Assembly: GCA_029891345.1 (NCBI GenBank)
Contig: CM056997.1
Span: forward strand, 214,807,212-214,871,211
Length of the DNA: 64,000 nucleotides
From: Dryococelus australis
Taxonomy: Eukaryota > Arthropoda > Insecta > Phasmatodea > Phasmatidae
Reading direction: 5' to 3'
Under the pieces are notes generated by a model that was not told where the DNA came from, did not search any database, and saw only the letters and a program-made list of their open reading frames with translations. The translations under genes and the position numbers were made by a program. This document shows, piece after piece, positions 1 through 11,823 of the stretch; position 1 is the stretch's first letter, and each line of letters opens with the position of its first letter.

Positions 1-1040
1 GGCAAAGCAGAGAGGTCCGTGGAAAACCTATTCGACAGTCGCGGAGGATAAAAATAATTCATTTTAACTGGATTAGGGCTGGATAAAGTAGGGTATTTGT
101 TAGTTCGGGATGAAAGACTTCTGTTGGTTTGATGCGGGGTGAAATGGAATGAGAGCGCAGCTGGTGTGTATTGCGGGGACAGAACAGCCCCGCGCCGATG
201 CCAGTCATCGTGTGGGCGCAGGCAGCCTTGAAGTTGAGCTACTGTCAATACTGCCGTGTAGGCGAACCAGCACTGCAGTATCGACAGCAGCAATTGGATG
301 CAGGACCATTCCTACTTCTCGTCGATTGCGTCGGAAAACCGGACAGCTCAGTCATGGCAGCAATCGGGGAGCCAACACTTCTCCTACCCCCGAAATAGTC
401 CCTTCGGTCTGCGAAACGCGAGACATCCGGGACCTACCAGCAGCGGTGCCGAAGCCGCTGCTGGCCCAGGAGTGAAGGCTGACATCGGCGGAGCTTCCAA
501 GGTCCGATGCATTCCAATCCATCCATCACGCATCCGCAGTCGGCAGCCCACAGAATCCAGCAGTGAGGACCGCTACACTTCGCATTTTTCAGAACCTCGA
601 GATCTTCCTCCCCGCCTTGATCGTTGGGCCACCACCAAAAGACGCGCTTCGCCATCTCGTACTGAGCTGCCCAGGTCCGTCCATTCGGTCGGCGGGCTGG
701 TATTGGAATATTCCCAGCCACCCCAGAGCCTGGGGATCCCCTATCCACCACCTGGGTACGCGACGAGTTGCGGATAGTCGCCGCACTCGCAGATGCATCT
801 CGCTTTCGCTGGTCCTCAAGTCGCGGGCAGTTCCCAGCGAGCGAACAGCCACGAACGCGATATTCATTCCACGGCAGCTTAGCTCGTGGCCGAGGCGTGG
901 TCAAATCAGGGCAGGTGATACCAGAGCTAGGTGCGTGGAGGGGACAGACTCGCATTATCCTCCCTCCAGCGTTGCATCATTCCCTCTCGTGAAGGGCCGG
1001 GGTAACATCGCCACTGAAACCCTAGACCACCTGTTATAAG
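1..1040. other. GC-rich unassigned region at window start
   Basis: About 1 kb that is much richer in G, C and CpG than the AT-rich DNA that follows near 1060. A 173-codon open frame lies on the minus strand (434-955) and shorter ones overlap it on both strands. Open frames on both strands at once are expected from high GC with few stops, so I do not call a gene. It could be a promoter/first-exon CpG-rich segment or a GC-rich repeat. I recognise no domain. Confidence 0.4.
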
Positions 1041-1239
1041 TCCAGTGCTTGCGGCGCGCCCACCGTTCAACGTAATTCATATTTTAAAAATTAAACCTTC
1101 GAAAAATAACCCAACGTATGACGTCATTGGTTGTTTCTGAAATAATGGCATGTATAACAAACGTTTCTTAAACTTTAGTTAACATAAAAATAACTTATTT
1201 TATGTAGAATCGAAATTTTAATTATATTTTGCCTATAAA

Positions 1240-1480
1240 TTATATTATTTCATTTATAATCAATATGCATGAATACAGGAAGAATTAAAGTGTTTTGGTA
1301 ATGCCTAGCAAGAAGTCCTTCTTATGCAAATTATTATATTAAAATGAGTGCACACGAACGCAGTGCGCGGTCCCTTGGGTGTCATTTTCTAGGCTGGGTT
1401 AAGCTGTGTTCACAAGAGGCGGAGGAGTTTCCTGGAAGTGGAACTTTTGCAAATTTTCACTAAAGTTTGAAGTAACTGTG
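1240..1480 (+). repeat. Dispersed repeat family R1, copy 1
   Basis: This stretch shares ordered blocks with four other places in the window: 40840-41170 on the same strand, and 31090-31260, 34490-34700 and 42100-42290 reversed. Shared blocks include a 'cttatgcaaattattat'-like core, a 'gtaatgcctagcaagaa'-like block before it and 'cacgaacgcagtgcg' after it. No coding capacity is visible. A MITE or SINE body is likely; I see no clear terminal inverted repeat or tRNA-like head. Confidence 0.6.
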
Positions 1481-1631
1481 AATGGGCTGTATTTCGTGAA
1501 CAAAAAAAATGCATGCGAACGTTAACGACATTAATAGTGGATGTTCAAATGAATTTGTTCATCTTCCAACCAGCCAATCACACACGGCTGTATTTGAAAA
1601 TGGTTTTAATAAATAAATATTTTGTTACTAT

Positions 1632-2596
1632 TGTTGCAATTTCTCTCTCGAAATACAGTTGGTTAAACAAAGTTTGTTAAGGGATGGAGGTGTTAATAAA
1701 AAAAAGTAATTGATTATATTTTGCAAATTTTATTTACATTAACTACAAACAAAATTTCCCCAACTCCACATCTCACAATAAATTGGTATCACTTACTGTT
1801 TAAAATCAACAAATTCAATTAATACAATTTATAATTACCTAAAATAAATCAATGAAATTAAATAATAAAGAATCAGCTCCAATAGACAGTGTATCAACAT
1901 ATTCAATTATTTTATAAATCGTGTGTCCATATTTGACAGTTACAATATTTACAATTAATTACATACTACATGTCCACTCAGTCCCACCTCAGTTTAGTCC
2001 ATATCCCACCAGTCCGCAATGTTCTAGACTTCTCCGAGCATCCTCACGCAGAGTAGGCTTTACTCGTCGAGTTTTACGTTCTCTCGTCCATTTACACCAA
2101 TAACACCTCGTCTGCAGTCGTACTGCACCACACTTCGCACCCGCAGTCAACTTGATACCCTTCGCTCAAGACTGCTGGCAATTGGACCGCGGCGGTATAT
2201 ATAGTGTCGTAGGCCATCACAGGAAATTTTCTCTAACTCGCGCGCTGCGCCGAGAGTCCTAATTCCCGGAATATTCCTGCGCTTCCTACTGGCGTCGGCT
2301 TCTGCAGCGGTGGGAGGGGTAGGAGGGCCCGTGACGCCAGCCAGTCTCACCATAATATTGCTGTGTCGTCGCTACATTTGTCAGCATCTCCAGCAGGGGC
2401 GAGGAGGGACTGTGACATCAGCCAAGAGCCGAGTGGCGCGACAGCTTGACCACCGCTATCAATCATCCATGGGTTTCCCAGAAGAAGAGGACAACAGACA
2501 GCGAGCACGTCATTCCGGGAAGAGGATAGGGTCAAGGTGGTTCACACCCTCCCTTGGCGCAGGACAGTCTCCCGGCGCCAGATGCGGTGCGTAATA
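1632..2596 (-). repeat. Gypsy-1 3' LTR (copy A)
   Basis: 965 bp with inverted termini (TGTTGCAATT at the left, a decayed GTAATA at the right, family consensus TGTTAC...GTAACA). A TATA box (minus-strand reading ACTATATATACC, near 2206-2213) sits in the same place as in the other family members at 17746-18715, 55537-56388 and 34708-35439. The adjoining polypurine tract shows that this is the 3' LTR of a minus-strand element. Confidence 0.88.
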
Positions 2597-2609
2597 CTGC
2601 CCCCTCCTT
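2597..2609 (-). promoter_or_regulatory. Polypurine tract of gypsy-1
   Basis: On the minus strand AAGGAGGGGGCAG lies directly against the LTR edge. This is the expected plus-strand primer of reverse transcription and fixes the element's orientation. Confidence 0.7.
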
Positions 2610-3084
2610 AACATGTTCGTCCCGAACAGACTCTCCAACATCAAAACCTTCATACAGCACCTGTCGGTCGATGTGGACAACCTTAGGCTTCGCCCGAGAG
2701 CCCTGCCAACAAATACGTTAGACCACGCCATTTATCTGCTTCAGAATTCTGTACGGGCATTCCCGAGATTTCTGTTGCCCCAGGTAATACCGCTTCTTCC
2801 TTTGAGAGTTCTACAACCACACCAGCTGTCCTTCTTGAAAAGTCTCCTAAAGTATTCTTCGGTATTATAGTTTTTTTCATTCTGTCACTATTATTTTTTA
2901 AGGTGCCTCTGGACAAACTCATGATTGTCGGTTAACTTTTCATGTAGTTTAATGGCATATTCTGGGGTGGCTCCTTATTCTTCCACTGGACGTTCTAACA
3001 GCAGGTCACCAGGGAGGCGGAGTTCTCTCCCAAAGAGCATCCTAGAAGTTGTTACCCTTGTAGACGCGTGGACTGCCGGGCGAT

Positions 3085-3700
3085 ATGCCAGGAGAAATAT
3101 GGGTACCTAAAAGTCCCAATCTTTCTGATTCTCTTCTATGATGATTGCCAGATACTGTTCCAGGGTACAATTAAGTCTTTCGACCATTCCATCTGACTGA
3201 GGGTGTAATGCCATGGTACGAGTTTTCTTCATTCCTAAAATCCTCGTTCACCTCTTGGAAAAGAGTTGCTTCAAAATTTCGTCCTTGATCAAAATGAAGC
3301 TCATGTGGAACTGCAAACCTGGAGAAAACATGCTCTACAAGCACATCAGCTACTGTGCCAGCCTCTTAGTTTGGCACCGGTATAACCTCGGGCTACTTTG
3401 TAAAATAGTCTTGTGCTACCAGAAGATACTTCTTCCCCTTCTCGAACGGGGCCCCAACATTGTATTTCTAAAGAGGACGTCGTAGCTTAACCCTCGGAAC
3501 TTCCTCGCGGTACATGCATCACACAGACAGCACCACTTCTCAACATCATCCGGACAATGAAGACAGTATAATATAATTCGGACTCGGTCAAGAGTCTTAT
3601 TTACACCAAAATGTCTACCTGCTGCTGTATTTTGCAGTTATTATAGCACATCTGGGATTCGGCACTATGGTAGGATTAATAGTAAATGCCATTGTCTCCC
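3085..3700 (-). pseudogene. Gypsy-1 integrase (decayed)
   Basis: Reading the minus strand from right to left gives first an HHCC-type zinc finger remnant (HFGVNKTLDRVR, then CLCDAC near 3520-3640). The DDE core follows with all three acidic residues in recognisable settings: AQDYFTK (about 3405), FDQGRNFEA (about 3280) and PQSDGMVERLN (about 3195). The domain inserts element cDNA into the genome. Stops and at least one frameshift interrupt it, for example one just after AQDYFTK. The order zinc finger, D, D, E matches Ty3/gypsy integrases closely. Confidence 0.82.
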
Positions 3701-3954
3701 ATCATAACTTTCCCAGTTCCTGTAAAGCAAGCCATTCTTTATAACAAGGGTTCCACTGTGCCCAATATGCCTTGACTGTCATGCCTAGATTATATATCTC
3801 CTTCCATTATGGTCGATGCTCGGTTTCCTTCCACTCCAATATTGGACTCAAGGTGGGGTCACTTAGCTGATCATTTCTTATGTCCTTTTCATCCCGTGTA
3901 GGTGACCTATCACCAGATACAGGGCCTTGAAATCTTGTAATCCTTACTTTCTGT

Positions 3955-4300
3955 GATACACCAACCTTTTCCCCCTGAAATTTACAATGACGACAGAATG
4001 GTTTGCATAGTCTCCTGAAGAGTGCATCTGCATTGATGTGAAGGCCTCCAGACCTGCATTGTATTTCAAAGTCATATTCGTGCAGGTGCTGTTTCCACCA
4101 AGCTATTTGACCTTCGGGATTATTGAAATTTAGCAGCCAGTGTAATGAAGCATGATCAGTTTTTAGGAAGAAATGTCTGCCATAAGGATATGGGTGAAAT
4201 TATGCAGTTGCCTTCACCACTGCCAGAAGATCCCTGCGTGTCACACAGAACTTCCACTCGGGCTTGTGTAGAACCTTACTGAAGTATTCCAATGGCCTCT
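3955..4300 (-). pseudogene. Gypsy-1 RNase H region
   Basis: The minus-strand translation shows HASLHWLLNF followed by GQIAWWKQHLHEYDFEI and then HINADALFRRLC near 3990, the usual end of a gypsy RNase H domain. The domain removes RNA from the RNA:DNA hybrid during reverse transcription. It lies directly after the RT connection domain and ahead of the integrase zinc finger, as in other Ty3/gypsy elements. A cysteine pair (CRHC) follows. Several stops lie upstream. Confidence 0.75.
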
Positions 4301-4419
4301 CTTTTCTATCGTGGATCTGAGATAACACACCCCCTGTTTCCAACATCACTAGCATCAGTATTCAGAATAAATCAACTCTCTCTACTCGGGAATGCAAGTA
4401 CTGTGGGAGATATCAGAAT

Positions 4420-4725
4420 TTATTTTAGACAATTGAAAGCAACTTCGCATTCTGGTGCCCAATTAAATTTAGATTTTGCCTCAGTCAATTCATGCAGAGG
4501 TTTGGCGATAGTGGTGAATCTGGGCACAAATCGACAGTAGTAAGTACATAAACCCAGGAAACTTATAATTTCAGTTTTATCAGTTGGTGGACGCCAATAT
4601 CTTACTGCTCTGGTCTTCCCATGGTCTGTTTCAATCCCGTAGGTCGGTACAACATGGCCCAAGAAATAAATTTTCTTGTGGAAATGGTGACATTCCTGGG
4701 GTTGTTAGATTATGCCCAACCATCT
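4420..4725 (-). pseudogene. Gypsy-1 reverse transcriptase, thumb/connection part only
   Basis: The minus strand carries HHFHKKIYFLGHVVPTYGI, then ISFLGLCTYYCRFVPRF and KPLHELTEAKSKFNW, the conserved C-terminal part of gypsy reverse transcriptase. The catalytic palm, including the YxDD box, is not present: only about 100 bp separates this from the protease region on its right, where several hundred are expected. I infer an internal deletion. The rest is translatable for about 80 codons. Confidence 0.82.
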
Positions 4726-4828
4726 GGCAAATACTATTGGGCCGCTCATTGGTGAAGGTAAATCTCGCAGTGTTGACAATACCAACTCTGTGTCACCTAC
4801 ATGGAGCACCTCTAGTCAAGTATCGAAG

Positions 4829-5095
4829 TCAGCAGCCCAGCTTATGTAATATATGAAGACCCAAAATGCATTCGTCCTCTATTTCTGTTATGTAAATATC
4901 ATGCTCTATCACAATGTTGCCGAGCTGTAAGAGTGATCTTCTCTTACTTTTGACTGGTGTGGTCTCGCCCGTTACTGTAGTTAAATAGCAGTCATCCATG
5001 CTCTTATCAGATGATCGCTGGAGGGAAGGCCCAAGAATGTCCGGTCGTACCACTGTCAACGACCATCTGACAAGATACATCATCTAGGCTTTTCT
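4829..5095 (-). pseudogene. Gypsy-1 aspartic protease
   Basis: On the minus strand the active-site motif MVVDSGTTGHS is readable near 5050 but lies one frame off the following stretch, which runs through VKSKRRSLLQLGNIVIEHDI to ECILGLHILHKLGC near 4830. The D-S-G triad and the terminal L-G-x-x-x-L segment are hallmarks of retroelement proteases, which cut the Gag-Pol polyprotein. A one-base frameshift after the active site breaks the domain. Confidence 0.78.
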
Positions 5096-5239
5096 CCACC
5101 AATATGGCATCCAAGTCCTATTTCATTGAACGCACCTGCAAAAAGCATTGGGCCTTCCCTCCAGCAGTCACAGACCTTTACCGCTCAAGACCGGAGCTTA
5201 CAAATTTCCCGAAGATGTTGCAATCTCACCTGCCCCTTG

Positions 5240-5696
5240 GTCTCTGCTACCTGGTTGCTGATGATGTTGCTGCTGCTGAGGACAGTTGATGCTCAGGTGT
5301 ATTGGTTGTCCTCACGACCAACATTCCGACCATTTGGGTGGGGGACGGCGAGTCTCCATAGTGTGCACCCTGGAGGCGATGTCCCTCATGGTCGTCTGCA
5401 AGTTGTTAAACATCCTCTTGATGCTGTTGTCCTCCTATTCCTTTAGTATCACTAACTACACTAGATATCGGGGCATTGATGCCTACCATACTGACTCCAC
5501 CTCCAGTGTTCAGGTCAAGGCATTTTGCATTGTGTGAGCTGTAGCCAACTGCACAGTTTGCTGCACCACGGTTTCAGTGATAGCATCGATGATGAAGCCA
5601 ACTGCATTGACAGCTCGTGCCTTTTCAGTGTATCCCTCCAGAGACAGGTGTGACAGCCTCAAGATGTCATGCCACAGCTTCTGCAATGGTCCCCTT
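5240..5696 (-). pseudogene. Gypsy-1 gag, C-terminal half with zinc knuckle
   Basis: The minus-strand frame from about 5690 reads LSLEGYTEKARAVNAVGFI and then AITETVVQQTVQLATAHTM, matching the helical capsid part of gypsy Gag. Near 5282-5325 there is a CCHC zinc-knuckle remnant in which the second cysteine codon is now TGA (C-W-S-stop-G-Q-P-I-H-L-S-I-N-C). The knuckle binds element RNA. The frame ends at the edge of ERV-2 at 5696 and its N-terminal partner begins at 16776. Confidence 0.8.
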
Positions 5697-6324
5697 TGTA
5701 GTGGCAACCAGGTGCTGTTACACACCACCTAAGGCTCATGGTGCGTATCTGGTAGTCTATCACAATTGTTTGGAAAACATGTTCTACATCGGCTGGCTAT
5801 AAAAAAGTCCCTCCATGGTGGCCCCCCTCCCTCCCAGATGTCACCAGGTCACGACGAAGTGCGTACGTGAGTGAGATCTGAGGCTGAAGCAGAAGACAAC
5901 AGGCAACCACAGGCCTAGATGAGCTCTAAGGCCTACTTGCAATAGTCATCGGGTGAGCATAATCGCGTAGCAGTAGGCTGTAATAACTTGTAACGAGTCA
6001 ATTCCAATCCTCCTTAATTTATTAGTTCCAGCAAGGCTAGGGATCAGTTTCAAGTTGTATTGATTGAGCATTAATCTTGTATTTAATATAAATTAATTAT
6101 CTTCCAATATTGTTGTATGAGTAATTGCATTATGTTGTTACCAGATAGAGATTGTTATAGTAAATTATATTTTTATAAAATAATATTCTTTATTAGTTAA
6201 TGTCTGAATTTCCCCTGTGACACACTTTATCACCTCTTACAAGTTAAAGTGTTTAATTAGAATCTGAGTAGGAAATACAGGAATTATATTATAGTAGGAT
6301 ATAGGAGGAAGGGGAAGTGTTACA
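5697..6324 (+). repeat. ERV-2 5' LTR
   Basis: Starts TGTAGTGGCAACC and ends GTGTTACA. It matches 16140-16775 along its whole length, including the long shared block from 'gggtcacgacgaag' to 'gtaggaaa'. A TATAAAA box lies at 5798-5804. The poly(A) signal is degenerate here (AGTAAA near 6160) where the 3' copy has AATAAA. Confidence 0.85.
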
Positions 6325-7702
6325 TTGGTTGAGACAAGGGTTTTATACCCACCTCCTTGAACCAAGCGCCACCTTTTTCCAGGTCATTTAATAATCATTT
6401 CATTACGTGTTTTGATAAAAAATTTGCATAATTTTAATAGTAATAAGAGTAAGTCACCTTCCCCCCTCATAAATAATAGATACCCCTCCCAACCATGCTA
6501 ACAGCTGTTCTCCTCCATGCCAGATACAAGCAGTAAGGGATTTTACGGTAGGTCAGTTACCACGTGCATGAGTCAGCGCTTGCATAGTATGCCTTGCCGA
6601 GCTATCCATTCTCGCCCACCCAGTCCTTTCTGAGCTGCTTATATTGTATGTAGTTAGTATAATGCTTGTTTACCGCTTCTAATGCATGCAGAAAATCCTG
6701 TTCCTGTTTAGCTTGAAATACTCCAATTGTTTTTTTGTGTGTTGTCAGAGAGCTTTCACTTTCTTCCTTCTTGTAGTTTGTTTCACCTTTAAGTTTACAT
6801 GAAATGCGCGGCAACAAATACACACCCACACACATTCATTACACAAATCTTACACGGTACATGGAAACACATAGGCAGACAAAAGCGTCAAGGGTTTCTA
6901 AAATTATTAAAAGAGTTTTTATTGAAACTTCAGATTTTGAACACTCATTAAATGAACTGTTATGCATTTTTCTCGAGTTTTAGTTTTCAAGGTCAATCAA
7001 GGTCATGGGGTCAATGCCTTGGTCATTCACTTCCAATAATGCGGATGGGTGATGTCTACCAAGATGGTGGTTGCCTTGAAAGATTATGGTCGTCTACCAA
7101 ATTAGTCGTCACCTACCAAGATGATGGTCACCTACCAAGATGGCGACCTCCAGTATCGTATAAACAAATTACGAACGAAAAAAGCCTGATGGCAGAATGA
7201 GTATATGTGAAGGGAGTTGGGATGAGGGAGTCAGTCGTCTTACTGAGGGACCCTCAAAAAAGTAGGTTTTATTAATACAATTTTTATAAATTTCTAAAGT
7301 TTTTGCATATGAATCCAAAATAGTAGCCCTGGCATTGGGGTACATAATGGATATGACATAAAGACCTTATGCGCCTTGAAAATACGAGTCCAGTGATATA
7401 TAACACTTGATACTTATGCCTTTATATTTTTAATTATAAAAATATAAATAAATGATTTTTATTTTTTTTGTAATTAAAGTTAAAAGCCCATAATCCTGCT
7501 CTCAAGGCTCCAAGTTCACTTGAGTCAGTGATCCCTGTTAGAGAAAACAACTGAAAATGGACTTTTCTGTGGAGTCCTTTTTTTGTAGCTGAGAAAAATG
7601 CGAAATTTTTAAGAAAAAAAAGGGAAATTTTAAGGCATTTTTTGGGCTATAACATGAGATTTTAGGATAAAACTAGGAATTTTTGGAAGAAAAATTTTTA
7701 AC
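6325..7702 (+). other. ERV-2 leader and unrecognisable gag N-terminal region
   Basis: Between the 5' LTR and the recognisable gag tail. It begins TTGGTTGAGACAAGGG, where a primer-binding site should be, but I could not match it to a tRNA 3' end with confidence. At 6985-7150 there is a locally repetitive stretch of 'caaggtca' and 'ctaccaagatgg' units. No convincing coding frame. Confidence 0.5.
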
Positions 7703-8306
7703 ATGGCGGCCGGATCCCCTCGATCTCGGATCCCTGACCCTGGACCCTGTCCGAGCCTTCCCTATACTTTACTACTTATAAGTAAACAAATAGCATCACT
7801 AGTGCGCGTCTCGCGGTCACACAATGCATCAACACCAGGTTCAGCGCGCAAGCAACCAGTTCCCAGCGACACTCGTAAGCGCAGCATTTCCTCCCCCCTC
7901 CCCGCACATATTTGGCCATGGTTGCCACATTTTCACAGTCCCATGTGCGAGAATGCAGCATTGACAGACTGCAACGAATTCCCACAGTGCAGCAAACATT
8001 TCAATGGTCGCGCAGTCTTACCAGTGTCACTTGCGCTTTATGCTTTTATGTTGGCCATAAAAGTCGAAATTGCAGCCCATTTCCACATCAAAACTTTGTC
8101 TTTTCCACAGATGTTGGTGACCACTTTCGTTGGTTCAAAAATAATTTCGGGCTGACACCACGTACCGTTTTCATTCTGCCACCCACACAGGTTTCGCAAG
8201 GTGTGTGTGAAGAATGTTTTCATAACAAAAGCAGCAGGGGCCACAATGATGAATGTTTGTTGAAAAACAAGCTGAGTGGAGCCACGCCTCTATCTAGTCT
8301 ATGAAA
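7703..8306 (+). pseudogene. ERV-2 gag, C-terminal part with CCHC zinc knuckle
   Basis: The frame at 7912-8304 contains CALCFYVGHKSRNC at 8032-8073, a C-x2-C-x4-H-x4-C zinc knuckle, the nucleic-acid binding finger of Gag nucleocapsid. A second cysteine/histidine cluster (CEECFHN...GHNDEC) follows but does not fit the CCHC spacing. The frame closes just before the protease. The N-terminal matrix and capsid parts are not recognisable, so the true start is unknown. Confidence 0.68.
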
Positions 8307-8360
8307 ATAAGCACGTGTTTAGCCTCCTTCTCCCTGTCAGCGAACCCAGTTTAACTCAGC

Positions 8361-11300
8361 GACACACCGCTGGTCCTCGTTTCAGTTAAAGGCAAACAAT
8401 ATCATGCATTATTAGATAGCAGATGTTCATGCAGCTGTGTGGCCAGCAGTGTTTTATCTAATCAGCACAGTTATACACTCAAGGAACAAATCGCACTAAT
8501 TGCAGCCATGTCAATCATACCTCCACATAAGTTTGAGACAATCATAAATGTAAATATTCATGGTCACACCTAACCCCACAAATTTTTAGTAGTTGTTAAC
8601 TTCAAGGAAGATCTGATTCTAGGTGTTGAATTTATTAAGAACAATATTTTCGTTATCAATGCCCATGATGAAAACAAAATCACTGAGATTCCATTTGTTT
8701 CTAGTAATATATACGTAACTGTTTACCCATCCCTGGAACATTTTTGTAACGCTATTAAGTCTTTTGAAAAGGAACCATCACAGGGCCCTTATAATAATGA
8801 CAACCTTTCTGCTCCCCAAAAACAAGTCATCATAGGTATTATAGATAAATACAGCAACCATTTCGCTAATGCTCTCATGGAGCTAACTGAGGCAAAAGGT
8901 TTTGAAATCAAATTAGACCTAACTACTGATAAGCCAATTGCTACCTGCCCTTATAGGATTAGCCCCAAGGTGCTTGATGAACTTTTACTGTAGGTTCAGG
9001 ATAGCCCATACAGGGATTATCCAAGAAGTGGATTCGCCCTATTCTGTCCTTAGTCTTGTCATTTCTAAGAAAAGTGGGGGGCCTGAGATTTTGACAGACT
9101 TTCGGAATTTGAAACAATACCTTACCAGGGTGTTATATCCGTTACTGAGGACATATGCTAAGTTAAATACCCTCCAAAATTCTCTTTATATAACAATTCT
9201 TGACAAATTCTCTGGGTTTTAAAGCATCCCTGTTAGACTTCAGGATCGTTGTAAACTGGGTTTTACGATCGATGGGGTGGGTTTATTTGAGTACAAAAGG
9301 ACGCCAATAGGGTTGTCCACCTCCCCTCAATATTTCCAAATGTTAATCAATTAACTTTTAGGCTCACTGGACAGCGGAGATTGCCTATACTGACGATATT
9401 TTCATACTTAGTAATAAATTTGATGAACACATTGCTAACATTCAGAAAGTTTTTGAGAGATTACGAATGTTTAATGTCGACGTTAATACTGAAAAGTGCA
9501 CATTTGCCCAACAAACCATTAAAGTCTTAGGTCATATCATTACTCCACAATGCATGTTGACTGAACCAGATAAAGTATCCGCAATCAAAAGAATGGCACC
9601 CCAGTTAATCTAAAACAACTCTGCACTTTTCTTGGCATGACTTCATACCTGGGACGTTATATTTTCAATTATGCTTCTATTGTGCAACCCCTAATTAATC
9701 TCACCATGCATAATACCACCTTTAAATGGAAGGAGGAGCACCAAAACGCATCTATCACTTTAAAGCACGCCATTTTACAAGCCCCAGTATTGCAAAAGTT
9801 CAATGAAACCCATGACATAACTCTAGCATGCGATATCTACAGTTAAAGCAAAGATATATTGTTGTATTTGCATCAAAGAAATTCTCAGCCATTAAATACC
9901 TATGCAATCACTTTCGTCAATATTTTTATGGTAGGAAGTTCACTATCGAGACTGATCATGCTAGCTTGCGATACTTGCGTTCCATGGCGGACCATAATGT
10001 TCGTATCCAAAAATGGCCATTGCAATCAGTGAGTTTGACTTCGATGCAAATATCGTAAAGGGGAAATTAAACACTCTCCCCAATGCATTAGGTCGTATAC
10101 CTACTGTCCCACAAGTCAATACACAGACAGTCACCATTCACGACACCCCATACTCAGTCAAACAGGACATGATGACATGCACGTCACTTTTAAAGGCCCT
10201 TGCGGAAGCTATTTTTCAAAACCCCAACAAAGTGTCCGAGATTAGTCCTCTGTAGCAAAATATATTAGACGATGCTGGGAAATATTTATTATCATTTTAT
10301 GACAGCAAACGACCCTAATGACAGAGATAGAATTGCTATGGCAGTTGCACAAGAGGACATTTTTCCTATGCATTTAATCATTAAAATCGTCAACACCCTC
10401 TATCAAGTTAATGTTGAAATAATAAGACAAAGACATGCAACCACCCTCGCTACAACATGCAATGAACCAGTACTTAAAAGTAAAATTCTCATTGTCCTTA
10501 TTTCGGAAATAATACATTTTCTTCCTGTCTATACTCATGGCAAAGGGTACATACAGATTGATGATGAGTCTGTTTTTTATCTATGTCCCATTACTGTTAA
10601 TGCATCCCCATTTGTTGGCGCATATGACAATAAATCCACATCCACAAACTCAAGCTAGCCTTACTGCATCCTGAACAAGCTGACTCCAAATACCGTAGAT
10701 TAAGCCATCGTTATAGTATAGCCACCAACGGCGGAATATTTTTAAATGTCAACACACCTCAAGGCCTCTCTAAATTAACCCTTGTCCCTCAGATATATGT
10801 TAATGAAATCATCCAAGCTCAACATGACACAATTTTTGGGGTGGGCATTTTGGCATCTTCAAAACTTTAGAGAAATTTAAACAGTCCTACTATTGGGACA
10901 CTATGCCCGTGGATGTAAAGAAATATGTCAAGTCCTGTCCTGCGTGCTAGAAAATGAAGGCTATAAATTCCAAGCCGATAGGCCAATTAACTCCTATACT
11001 GCCCCAGCCGCTTTTGAAAACCTGGGCTCTGTATGCGAAAGGGCCCCTACCTACCACAACACATAAGAACAAGTATATCTTAGTAATGACCGAGTATGCC
11101 ACTCATTATGTTGTCGGCAACACCTCCAGTCCATTGATGCCGCCATTTGCGCAGAATTTGTAAAACAAGTAGTACTACAATTTTGTTGCCCAGAGCAAAT
11201 TCTTACTGATAGGGGCACTAGTTTTCAAAACGACCTCATTAGTAACCTCTTAAAATCTCCAGGTGTGTAAAAATTAACTTCCACCTCCTACAACCCCCTT

Positions 11301-11823
11301 GTAACAGCCTTGTTGAGAGTAATAACCGTTTGATTGGTGAACAGCCTATGGCTTGCACCAATGCTGATCATTCAAATAGGGATTTATATGTCCAATTTAT
11401 TCAATTTAATTACAACACTAGTATCAAAATTTCAACTAAGTTCACCCCCTTTAATTTGCTTCACAGGGTAGAAGCAGTCCTCCCAGCCCAAGTAGTCGTG
11501 AGCCAGTATTCTGAACAGTGTCATGACTGGTGTCGAAAACTGCTTGCAGCCGGCGAAACGGCTAAACTTAACTTGCTTCAGGCTCAGAGCCTTCAAAAGA
11601 TGCAATTTGATAGATCGAATAAGAAAAACACCTTACGTGGCAAAAACTATGTCTGGGTCCACAACTGAGGGATACAAAAGGCTTTTATCCATCGCTACTG
11701 CGGCCCTTATCGCATCACAGATATTCTAGGCGGATTGACAGTTCGCATTGAGACGAGAAAAACAGGGGCCCCAAAATTTGATACAGTCTGTACTAGACAC
11801 ACCAAGTTAGCATATACCCATTA
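8361..11823 (+). pseudogene. ERV-2 pol (protease, RT, RNase H, integrase), multiply broken
   Basis: Protease comes first, with its active site changed to LLDSR near 8409-8423 (D-S/T-G expected). RT follows: a long open stretch ending KLDLTTDKPIATCPYRISP, then SPYSVLSLVISKKSGG, ITILDKFSGF with the first catalytic Asp, and AYTDDIF near 9385-9405, the YxDD box. The connection and RNase H parts follow (FLGMTSYLGRYIF, TDHASLRYLRSM). Integrase has H...C-C finger residues near 10830-10950, then MTEYATHY where the first Asp is expected, LTDRGTSFQ (second Asp) and LVESNNR (Glu). The C-terminal part ends at 11823. Stops and frameshifts occur about every few hundred bases. Confidence 0.85.

Noticed and set aside
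434..955. 173-codon minus-strand gene
   Set aside because: It lies in GC-rich DNA where all frames are open, has overlapping frames on both strands and no domain.
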